From assembly GCA_028696755.1 (NCBI GenBank), contig JAQVGK010000003.1, forward strand, positions 1 through 25,335: DNA of 25,335 nucleotides. Reading direction: 5' to 3'. The stretch comes from Bacteroidales bacterium (GTDB taxonomy: Bacteria > Bacteroidota > Bacteroidia > Bacteroidales > ML635J-15). Below the pieces are notes generated by a model. That model was not told where the DNA came from. It saw only the letters and a program-made list of their open reading frames with translations, and ran no database searches. Made by a program: the position numbers and the translations under genes. Positions 1 through 7,110 of the stretch are shown in pieces. Numbering within the stretch: position 1 is the stretch's first letter; every line of letters starts with the position of its first letter.

Positions 1-1
1 T

Positions 2-1936
2 TCGATAAATATCGATACTAAAGCTATTACAAATATTCACAAGTCAGGTCTGCGCGAAATCCACGACTATTCATGGTCGCCCGACAGTAAATGGGTAGCA
101 TATTCAGACGAAGATCAAAACAAAGTTCTTCAAGTGTATTTATACAGCATAGTCGAGAAGAAAAAATATTGCGTAACTACTCAGTGGTACGATTCCTACT
201 CTCCTCTTTTTAGCCACGACGGTAAATATCTGTTCTTCGTTTCGAATCGCGACTTTAACCCAATTTATTCGGCAACAGAGTGGAATATCGCCTATCGTGA
301 TATGAGCAGGATATATTTCCTAACATTGACATCAAATCTAAAATCGCCGTATGCTCCAGATAACACCGAGGTTTTTGGCTCTGATACAACTTCTCAAAAA
401 ACGACTAATTTCAGAATTGACATAAATAACATTGAAAATCGTATCGGCGTGTTGCCAATGTCGGCAGGAAATTATCGTGATTTAAATTATGTTGCTGGCA
501 AATTGTACTTTATCGAAAGCCGCCAGGGAGAAGCGGCAAAATTAAGAATGTTTGATTTCGCCGATTTAAAAGATAAGGATGTTGGCAATTACACATCTTA
601 TCAGATAAGTTTCGACCGAAAAAAAATAATGGTTAAAAATAGCGGTTCGTGGTATGTTACTGATTTACAGGGAAGCGCAGTAAGCCTTAATCAACCCGTA
701 AGCCTCTCAAACTTAAAAGCAAATGTAGATTTAAAACTGGAATGGGAACAAATTTTTAACGAAAGTTGGCGTCAGATGCGAGATTACTTTTACGATCCAA
801 AAATGCATAGAGTTGACTGGGTAAAACAGCGTGAAAAATATGCCGAACTTCTTCCATACGTGAATGATAGAAACGATTTGAATTATCTTATAGGTGAGAT
901 GATTGGCGAATTGAATGCTGGTCATGCTTATGTTGGCGGAGGCGATCGTAAACAGATTAAAAAGGTTAAAACCGGAATGCTTGGAGCCGAAATTGTTAGG
1001 GACGAGAAATCTGGATATTTCCAAATCGTAAAAATTTACCAGGGTGAAAACTGGAGAGAAAATCTTAAGTCTCCACTAACAGGCATTGGTGTAAACATTT
1101 CGGAAGGCGAATACATAACTTCAGTTAATGGTAAAGATGTCCGCAAAACAAAAAATATATACTCTTTCCTTGTTGACCAAGCTGATAAAATTGTAGAAAT
1201 TGAAGTCTGCGCTAAAAACGATGGAAAAAATACTCTAAGCTATTACATTAAGCCTATTGCTGACGAATCGGAACTAATTTATTTTAACTGGGTGCAAAAC
1301 AACATAAAGAAAGTTAGCGATGCTACTGGCGGTCAGGTTGGTTACATTCATATCCCAGATATGTCGGCGGTTGGACTCAACGAATTTGTAAAATACTACT
1401 ACCCTCAACTTTCCCGCAAAGCTATAATTATCGATGACAGAGGTAACGGTGGTGGAAATGTAAGTCCAATGCTTATCGAAAGACTACGCCGTGAAATGTC
1501 GATGATGGCTATGCAAAGAGATGTACCCGAAACAAACATGAAACCCGACGGAATGCTTTTTGGTCCAAAAGTTTTGCTTATCGACCAGTATTCAGCTTCG
1601 GATGGTGACTTGTTCCCTTACCAGTTCCGCAAACATAAGCTAGGCCCTATTATTGGAGTTCGTTCATGGGGTGGAGTTGTCGGAATTCGTGGCAGTCTCC
1701 CATTTGTTGATGGTGCAACATTGTCAAAACCCGAATTCGCTCATTTCGACGAAACAGGATGGATTATCGAAGGCATTGGTGTTGAGCCCGATTTTGTTGT
1801 AAATAACGATCCTTATCTCGAATTTAACGGCACCGATGCTCAACTCGACGAAGCCATTAAAGTAGCCCTCGACGAAATTAAAAGATTCGAAAAATCAAAA
1901 CCTGAAATTCCAGAATTCCTAGATAAGAGTGAGTAA
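2..1936 (+). CDS. Tricorn-like S41 family protease, C-terminal part (5' end outside window)
   Basis: The frame is open from base 2 with no stop, and the residues before the first possible GTG (base 134) read like beta-propeller blades (SWSPDSKWVAYS), so the gene starts outside the window. Visible order: PD40/WD40-like propeller repeats to about residue 230, a core linker, a helical cap with GELNAGHAYVGG (candidate catalytic His near partial residue 307), a PDZ-like segment (about 320-415), then the S41 core with DDRGNGGG and YSASDGDLFPY. The second Ser of that motif, near partial residue 533, fits the tricorn nucleophile. Family members are large serine peptidases that degrade peptides to short oligopeptides. 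Whether this one is periplasmic cannot be judged because the N-terminus is missing. The TAA stop runs directly into a repeat-rich spacer. Family assignment is strong; substrate is unknown. Confidence 0.88.
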   Translation, partial: SINIDTKAITNIHKSGLREIHDYSWSPDSKWVAYSDEDQNKVLQVYLYSIVEKKKYCVTTQWYDSYSPLFSHDGKYLFFVSNRDFNPIYSATEWNIAYRDMSRIYFLTLTSNLKSPYAPDNTEVFGSDTTSQKTTNFRIDINNIENRIGVLPMSAGNYRDLNYVAGKLYFIESRQGEAAKLRMFDFADLKDKDVGNYTSYQISFDRKKIMVKNSGSWYVTDLQGSAVSLNQPVSLSNLKANVDLKLEWEQIFNESWRQMRDYFYDPKMHRVDWVKQREKYAELLPYVNDRNDLNYLIGEMIGELNAGHAYVGGGDRKQIKKVKTGMLGAEIVRDEKSGYFQIVKIYQGENWRENLKSPLTGIGVNISEGEYITSVNGKDVRKTKNIYSFLVDQADKIVEIEVCAKNDGKNTLSYYIKPIADESELIYFNWVQNNIKKVSDATGGQVGYIHIPDMSAVGLNEFVKYYYPQLSRKAIIIDDRGNGGGNVSPMLIERLRREMSMMAMQRDVPETNMKPDGMLFGPKVLLIDQYSASDGDLFPYQFRKHKLGPIIGVRSWGGVVGIRGSLPFVDGATLSKPEFAHFDETGWIIEGIGVEPDFVVNNDPYLEFNGTDAQLDEAIKVALDEIKRFEKSKPEIPEFLDKSE

Positions 1937-2164
1937 GCGGTCCTTCGACACCCACAAGCTAGTGCCATAGGCGGCTCAGAAACCGTAATCGGTCCTTCGG
2001 CTGCGCTCAGGAACCGTAATCTGTAAAATCTGGAATCGGCGGCAGACTGCTAAGTTTAGCATTAATCCTCCTTAGCCTCAGCCTTAGCCTTAGCCTTTTT
2101 GTAAGCGGTAAGCGGTACGTCGGTGGTCGGTCCCGAGCCAAAGGCTCGTGCCCCGTAAACGAGG
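1937..2164. repeat. GC-richer intergenic repeat tract downstream of the tricorn-like gene
   Basis: This is the first half of a 493-bp gap without a credible gene. Two imperfect units begin CGGTCCTTCG (1938 and 1990) and end CTCAG(A/G)AACCGTAAT (1975-1989 and 2006-2020). A tract of TTAGCC/GCCTTA hexamers lies at 2070-2097, GTAAGCG occurs twice at 2101-2114, and a perfect hairpin CGAGCC-aaa-GGCTCG lies at 2134-2148. The base composition differs from the AT-rich genes around it. TTCGGCTGCGCTCA (1996-2009) and the hexamer tract both recur near 24.0 kb. No T-run follows the hairpin, so a terminator role is unproven. Confidence 0.65.
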
Positions 2165-2291
2165 GTCTAAGGAAATTCTCGTTAAAAGAAGAAATTGCTT
2201 TGCACTTTTTCTTTTAGCGAGTATGTTAAAATTGCAAATTGCATTTTTATAAAATTCACAAAGCAATTTCTATTTTAACGGGATGTTAGAC
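2165..2291. repeat. Long imperfect inverted repeat, about 127 bp
   Basis: The outer arms are GTCTAA (2165-2170) and TTAGAC (2286-2291). After an unpaired stretch, inner arms 2180-2202 and 2259-2280 pair over about 22 bp with one small bulge (core GAAATTGCTTTG with CAAAGCAATTTC). The loop of about 56 bases is AT-rich and holds TTGCAAATTGCA. No ORF is present. It could be a decayed MITE-like element or a folded 3' transcript region. I see no clean target-site duplication. Confidence 0.5.
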
Positions 2292-2429
2292 TGCAAATTT
2301 ATACGGTAATCCTCCATAGCCGACTTGCCAATTGCAAAAAATTCCATTACTAATTAAATCTAATATAAAAGAAACAAACAACTATCTTATCCGTATATGT
2401 TATTTATTCTGTGAGAAAGAGAGATTAAA

Positions 2430-3821
2430 ATGAAAAAGAAAAGCTGGCTCAGGATTATTCGCGTATTTATTTTGTTAGCTATCATAATAGCTTACAGTCA
2501 GATTTCTGAACGGATTTCTCCATTAATTAATTTAGAAGTACATTTAAACGATAGTTTGTACAAAAACTACGATACAATTTATATTCCAGTAAAACCTCCG
2601 CCAAAACCAATAAAGAAGCTTAGTCAAGAAGAACTTTGGGCATACGCCGAAGTCAACCCTTGCTATCTTCCACTAATTAAAGATTCGTCGCTATGGCAGC
2701 CAGGAACAAATATTGGTTTTGATTATGAAGATCTTTTTAATGACTCACTAGACGGTGATAACTTGTACCGAAACAGATTTCTAGTTGCCGATCTTAATGT
2801 ACTTGATACTGCTGGAAACAATCGCAAAATAATGGAGATTTATCCTCTCGTAAGTAATTTACCCGAATTCGATAGCTTGCCTGATGAAATAACAAGTTTG
2901 ATGGATTCTGCATATTTTGGAACTCCGCTTTACGATACTTTAATTTTCAAAATTAAAACAGATTTACCAGAATTAGCTCCCGACCTTATAAATTTCCTTG
3001 AGAAAGTATGGAATTACCGATTGCTTGCTATTCATCGCGATTACTCAATAAACGGTGGAAGTTTATATGCAGGTGGACAAATGATTGTAATTTGCGAAGC
3101 GTGTGGAGATACTTTGATAATGCAGGGACGATTTGCAACATCATCCAAAAGGATGGATATTGGTTTAAAACGCAACTATTTAGGCGAAACTGAGGAGTAT
3201 TATTTTGAACATAATCCAATTGGCCGAAGCAGATACTATTATGCCGGCTTAAACACTATTTCCTCCAAACATTGGGAATCGTACAGAACTTATGACGATG
3301 CAGACAAAAAACGAGATAAGGAATTGGGTGGTGGACACGATCGAATAGTTAAATATCGAAAAAAAGCTGAACTATCGAATTTTATGTCAATTTATCCGGC
3401 TGCTGATTATCCAGATGCCATGCACGGGAATGGAATTCACGAAGTAGCTCTTTCAGGTGTTTCTCGTGGAATGCTTGGTACAGCGAACAGTATTGGCTGT
3501 CTTCGTGTTTCTGATTTTGCTGCCAAGTTTTTACGTTGGTGGACTCCACAAGATTGTAAACTTTTTATTGTTTATGATGACGAAAGATACCATAAGAAGA
3601 TTGATTATAAAGGAAAAATTGAGGATTTTCTACCATTTAAATCGGAAAATGAAGGCAACAAATTTCGGCAATGGGTAAATGCATGCAAACCTTTATATGC
3701 GAAAATACTTGAAATAGACGAGGACGGAGACTTTAAAAATGGTTACATCATTGATGGGTATTACTTTTTTAAAGATGAATATGAGCGATTTCTTAACGAT
3801 ACTGCTAATAATAAAAACTGA
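2430..3821 (+). CDS. Membrane-anchored L,D-transpeptidase (YkuD)-like protein
   Basis: A 463-residue protein starting with ATG, preceded by a purine-rich GAGAAAGAGAG (2413-2423) as a possible ribosome site. Residues about 8-26 form one N-terminal hydrophobic segment after a KKK start, so it is probably anchored with its body in the periplasm; no lipobox Cys is seen. A Pro/Lys-rich stretch follows (PVKPPPKPIKK). The C-terminal half carries the YkuD pattern: His337, 16 residues, then Ser354-Ile-Gly-Cys357-Leu-Arg, with an earlier MHGNG (His332). Known family members use the Cys to form 3-3 peptidoglycan crosslinks or attach proteins to the wall. The usual HGC is IGC here, so activity is likely but not certain. 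It stands alone; the MITE-like element begins 15-20 bp after its stop. Confidence 0.75.
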   Translation: MKKKSWLRIIRVFILLAIIIAYSQISERISPLINLEVHLNDSLYKNYDTIYIPVKPPPKPIKKLSQEELWAYAEVNPCYLPLIKDSSLWQPGTNIGFDYEDLFNDSLDGDNLYRNRFLVADLNVLDTAGNNRKIMEIYPLVSNLPEFDSLPDEITSLMDSAYFGTPLYDTLIFKIKTDLPELAPDLINFLEKVWNYRLLAIHRDYSINGGSLYAGGQMIVICEACGDTLIMQGRFATSSKRMDIGLKRNYLGETEEYYFEHNPIGRSRYYYAGLNTISSKHWESYRTYDDADKKRDKELGGGHDRIVKYRKKAELSNFMSIYPAADYPDAMHGNGIHEVALSGVSRGMLGTANSIGCLRVSDFAAKFLRWWTPQDCKLFIVYDDERYHKKIDYKGKIEDFLPFKSENEGNKFRQWVNACKPLYAKILEIDEDGDFKNGYIIDGYYFFKDEYERFLNDTANNKN

Positions 3822-3840
3822 GGCAATTAATAAAGTCATA

Positions 3841-4017
3841 CCTTAAATCCGCAAGCGGTTTGCGTAACGAAGGGCTGAAATGCATGACAGATGGGGTGAG
3901 CGCAGATATGAGCACCGTAAGCGTAGCCGTAGCTACGGTTAGGAGCGGAGTGTCGAGCATTTCCACAGGTGGCATGTAGTTAAGACATGTAGTAGTAAAC
4001 TGTTTGCGGATTTAAGG
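3841..4017. mobile_element. MITE-like element with 14-bp perfect terminal inverted repeats and TCATA duplication
   Basis: CCTTAAATCCGCAA (3841-3854) is the exact reverse complement of TTGCGGATTTAAGG (4004-4017). Both ends are flanked by the same pentamer TCATA (3836-3840 and 4018-4022), the signature of transposition with a 5-bp duplication. The interior has no ORF but folds strongly: GAAATGCATGAC (3877-3888) pairs with GTCGAGCATTTC with one mismatch and one wobble, and CGTAGC-CGTA-GCTACG makes a perfect tetraloop hairpin near 3925-3940. The interior is GC-richer than the flanks. It sits between the transpeptidase stop and the dnaK terminator and could also end transcription of the former. 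A non-mobile structured RNA is the main alternative. Confidence 0.65.
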
Positions 4018-4020
4018 TCA

Positions 4021-4057
4021 TAAAAAAAAGAACCCTGAACTATTCGTTCAGGATTCT
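4021..4057 (-). terminator. Rho-independent terminator of dnaK
   Basis: On the minus strand a stem AGAA.CCTGAAC (4029-4040) / GTTCAGG.TTCT (4046-4057) with loop TATTC is followed by a run of eight U residues (A-run 4022-4029 on the plus strand). It lies just past the dnaK stop. The T-run abuts the right TCATA of the MITE-like element. Confidence 0.85.
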
Positions 4058-4083
4058 TAAAAACCACCATTATGAAAAAACTA

Positions 4084-6000
4084 TCACTTTACTTCTTCGA
4101 AGTCAACATCTGTTACTTCGTCGTCGCCTGATTTAGTATTATTTTGACCTGCATTTGCATTTGCACCAGCATTAGGATCGGCTTGTGGGCCAGCATTTTG
4201 CTGAGCATTATACATATCCTGAGAAGCTGCCTGGAAAACTGTATTAAGCTCTTCCATTGCTCTGTCAATAGCAGGAATGTCTTGATTTTTGTGAGCTTCT
4301 TTGAGTTTCTCTAAAGCTTCATCAATCGGTTTGCGTTTATCTGCTGGAATTTTGTCGCCAAATTCTTTTAGCTGTTTTTCGGTTTGGAAAATAACCGAAT
4401 CGGCCTGATTGATTTTATCAATTCTTTCTTTTGCTTCTTTATCAGCATCAGCATTAGCCTGAGCTTCTTCTTTCATTCTCTTGATATCGTCATCTGACAA
4501 ACCTGACGAAGCTTCGATTCGAATACTTTGTTGTTTTCCTGTACCTTTATCTTTAGCCGAAACCTGAAGAATACCGTTAGCATCGATATCAAAAGTTACT
4601 TCGATTTGTGGAACGCCACGTGGTGCTGGTGGAATTCCGTCGAGGTGGAAACGACCGATTGTTTTATTATATTGAGCCAAAGATCTTTCACCCTGAAGAA
4701 CGTGAATTTCTACCGATGGTTGATTATCTGCTGCAGTTGTAAAAGTTTCGGTTTTCTTTGATGGAATAGTTGTATTTGATTCAATAAGTTTGGTCATTAC
4801 ACCACCCATAGTTTCGATACCGAGAGAAAGCGGAGTTACATCAAGAAGTAAGACATCAGTTACTTCACCAGTTAGAACACCACCTTGAATAGCAGCACCA
4901 ACGGCTACAACTTCGTCGGGATTTACACCCTTTGAAGGCGCTTTACCGAAGAAATCTTCAACTTTTTTCTGAATTGCTGGGATACGAGTTGATCCACCAA
5001 CCAAAAGAATTTCGTCAATATCTGAAACAGAATATCCAGAATCTTTAAGAGCTTGTTTACAAGGCTCTATTGTAGCGTTGATAAGTTTATCAGACAACTG
5101 CTCGAACAAAGATCTGGTAAGAGTTTTTACTAGGTGTTTTGGAATACCGTCAACTGGCATAATGTAAGGCAGGTTGATTTCGGTGCTAGTAGAACTTGAA
5201 AGCTCGATTTTAGCTTTTTCTGCAGCTTCTTTAAGTCTTTGCAAAGCCATTGGATCGCGTTTAAGATCAATGCCTTCGTCTTTCTTAAATTCGTCTGCCA
5301 ACCAATCGATAATTACATGATCGAAATCGTCACCACCAAGGTGAGTATCGCCATTTGTTGATTTTACTTCGAAAACACCATCGCCAAGTTCAAGAATTGA
5401 GATATCAAAAGTTCCACCGCCTAAGTCGAAAACAGCAACTTTCATATCTTTATTCTTTTTATCGAGGCCATAAGCCAAGGCTGCTGCGGTAGGTTCGTTA
5501 ATAATACGTTTAACATTAAGACCAGCAATTTCGCCAGCTTCTTTAGTCGCCTGACGTTGAGAATCGTCAAAATAAGCAGGAACAGTAATTACAGCTTCTG
5601 TAACTTCATGACCGAGATAATCTTCAGCAGTTTTCTTCATTTTTTGAAGCACCATTGCAGAGATTTCTTGTGGAGTATAGTTACGATCGCCAATTTTAAC
5701 TCTTGGAGTATTATTGTCGCCCTTTACAATTTCGTAAGGTACGCGTTTAATTTCGCTAGTCATATTGTCGTACTTCTCACCCATAAATCTCTTTATAGAG
5801 AAAACAGTATTGTGAGGATTGGTAATTGCCTGACGTTTTGCAGGATCACCGATTTTTCTTTCACCGTCCTTAAGAAAACCAACAATTGATGGAGTTGTAC
5901 GACGGCCTTCGCTGTTAGGGATGACTACCGGCTCGTTACCTTCCATAACTGCCACACATGAGTTTGTGGTTCCTAAGTCTATTCCGATTATTTTACCCAT
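4084..6000 (-). CDS. dnaK: Molecular chaperone DnaK (Hsp70)
   Basis: A 638-residue full-length Hsp70. The N-terminal nucleotide-binding domain opens with [16 protein letters not shown] and contains [13 protein letters not shown] and the adenosine motif [11 protein letters not shown]. The hydrophobic interdomain linker [18 protein letters not shown] is followed by the substrate-binding domain and helical lid. A Gly/Asn/Ala-rich tail ends in the DnaK-type acidic signature [12 protein letters not shown]. It is an ATP-driven cytosolic chaperone working with DnaJ and GrpE; neither gene is adjacent. Length and all signatures are standard. The 214-bp upstream region shows no CIRCE element (TTAGCACTC repeat) and no convincing TAnnTTTG box, so heat-shock control cannot be read from the sequence. 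A terminator follows the gene. Confidence 0.98.
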   Translation of the reverse strand: MGKIIGIDLGTTNSCVAVMEGNEPVVIPNSEGRRTTPSIVGFLKDGERKIGDPAKRQAITNPHNTVFSIKRFMGEKYDNMTSEIKRVPYEIVKGDNNTPRVKIGDRNYTPQEISAMVLQKMKKTAEDYLGHEVTEAVITVPAYFDDSQRQATKEAGEIAGLNVKRIINEPTAAALAYGLDKKNKDMKVAVFDLGGGTFDISILELGDGVFEVKSTNGDTHLGGDDFDHVIIDWLADEFKKDEGIDLKRDPMALQRLKEAAEKAKIELSSSTSTEINLPYIMPVDGIPKHLVKTLTRSLFEQLSDKLINATIEPCKQALKDSGYSVSDIDEILLVGGSTRIPAIQKKVEDFFGKAPSKGVNPDEVVAVGAAIQGGVLTGEVTDVLLLDVTPLSLGIETMGGVMTKLIESNTTIPSKKTETFTTAADNQPSVEIHVLQGERSLAQYNKTIGRFHLDGIPPAPRGVPQIEVTFDIDANGILQVSAKDKGTGKQQSIRIEASSGLSDDDIKRMKEEAQANADADKEAKERIDKINQADSVIFQTEKQLKEFGDKIPADKRKPIDEALEKLKEAHKNQDIPAIDRAMEELNTVFQAASQDMYNAQQNAGPQADPNAGANANAGQNNTKSGDDEVTDVDFEEVK

Positions 6001-6214
6001 TTCTTTAATTTTTTCTATTGTTAGTAATAATGATTTTAAATTTTACAATCGTCATTAGTCAATTGCTATGCCATGCCAAAAAAGAGGTTTTTTTGCTGCT
6101 TTTTTGTCACGTTAAAGTAAAAGCTTGGTAAATTTCTGTCAGGTAGAGGTGACAAAATGGCTGGAATAAAGATTTTTAACCAATGAGCCTAGTAATCGAT
6201 ATCAATTAGTTCTC

Positions 6215-6568
6215 CTATTCTTTTGTTCCATAATCCTTTTCTGGCTCGTTAAGGCAAGGATTATCATAACGATAAACTACTTCGTGCGATGCTTCAATAT
6301 TTTTATGAAACGACTCAGGCAAACGAGCCCAATCAAACAAATCGACAAGAATAGGAATATTGCTATTCATAATTTTTTCTTTTATTTCCATCAAAACATC
6401 AATAGGTAATTTCTTTCGATCGGGTGTTACAATTACCAAATCCAAATCGCTGCCATCGTGCGCTGTATTATTTGTTCTGCTGCCATAAGCCCACACTTCG
6501 GCCTTAAGAGGAATACTTGAAAAAATATCAAGTAGCATTTGCTTGTATCTATCTTTAAGTAGTAACAT
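6215..6568 (-). CDS. MNT-type nucleotidyltransferase, MntA-like antitoxin of a HEPN/MNT pair
   Basis: A 117-residue minimal nucleotidyltransferase. The GSX10DXD active-site motif is intact: Gly29-Ser30, ten residues, then Asp41-Leu-Asp43 (AYGSRTNNTAHDGSDLDLVIV). In characterised MntA/HepT systems this enzyme transfers AMP to a Tyr of the HEPN RNase and neutralises it. Its ATG lies inside the 3' end of the upstream HEPN gene (14-bp overlap), typical of a translationally coupled toxin-antitoxin pair. It is a free-standing domain with no fused C-terminal module. AMP donor use and antitoxin role are inferred from the family. Confidence 0.85.
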   Translation of the reverse strand: MLLLKDRYKQMLLDIFSSIPLKAEVWAYGSRTNNTAHDGSDLDLVIVTPDRKKLPIDVLMEIKEKIMNSNIPILVDLFDWARLPESFHKNIEASHEVVYRYDNPCLNEPEKDYGTKE

Positions 6569-6980
6569 TCTGTTGTTTAATTATTTGAGCAAAATCATAC
6601 GCATCCTTAATAAAAGAAGGTAATAATACTAAAGTATCTTCTGCAAAATTTACCCCATAATCATGGGCAGTATTATTTCGGTTATCCCGATATTCTAGCC
6701 AACGCTCACAAGCCGCATCAGAAATCAGACTGTGGTGCACAGCAAATCTGAACAACTCTTTAAAAAAAAGTTTATCAACTTCTTTAGATGAATGAAAAAA
6801 TGGCTTAAGTATTTTTCGTAAGAGTTTTCCACTTTGCTCAAGAATTATTTCAAACTCCTTGATGCAAGCCGAACGATACATTTCATATTCAATAGAATCA
6901 GGATTAGATTTAATGAGCAATGAATATGCGTTTTCAAGAGTTCTAATACATCGTTCGTAATATTCGGTATCAATTATCAT
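6555..6980 (-). CDS. HEPN domain protein, HepT/HI0074-like toxin (nucleotidyltransferase substrate-binding family)
   Basis: A 141-residue mostly helical protein, first gene of the pair. It carries the HEPN RNase motif R-X4-H-X-Y: Arg101-NNTA-His106-Asp-Tyr108 (context EYRDNRNNTAHDYG). In the HepT family the Arg and His cut RNA, and the Tyr two residues after the His is the AMPylation target, so the toxin-type residues are all present. Length and layout also suit the HI0074-like substrate-binding subfamily, in which RNase activity is less clear. It is followed with overlap by the MNT gene. A TATATTTG box 45 bp upstream (7025-7032) may drive both genes. Role in growth arrest or phage defence is inference. 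Confidence 0.82.
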   Translation of the reverse strand: MIIDTEYYERCIRTLENAYSLLIKSNPDSIEYEMYRSACIKEFEIILEQSGKLLRKILKPFFHSSKEVDKLFFKELFRFAVHHSLISDAACERWLEYRDNRNNTAHDYGVNFAEDTLVLLPSFIKDAYDFAQIIKQQNVTT

Positions 6981-7024
6981 CGTAGAAATTTAATTTACTG
7001 TATTGATTCAATCATTTTATGATG

Positions 7025-7032
7025 CAAATATA
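7025..7032 (-). promoter_or_regulatory. Candidate -7 box (TATATTTG) of the HEPN/MNT operon
   Basis: The minus strand reads TATATTTG, a full match to the Bacteroidota TAnnTTTG element, 45 bp before the HEPN ATG. The -33 region has only a partial match (ATTG about 21 bp further upstream). Confidence 0.5.
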
Positions 7033-7110
7033 AAGAAATCAGACGACAATTTGCAATAATATTTCCCTAAAGCATTTGCATCAATTGCAGTCTAGTATTT
7101 GGTTAAAAAT

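Noticed and set aside
134..136. GTG as start of the tricorn-like protease
   Set aside because: The frame is open to the window edge and encodes propeller-like sequence upstream, so the gene is truncated by the window rather than starting here.
6001..6214. CIRCE or sigma-32-type heat-shock element before dnaK
   Set aside because: No TTAGCACTC inverted repeat or convincing promoter is visible; TGTCA...TGACA at 6137-6155 is only 5 bp per arm.
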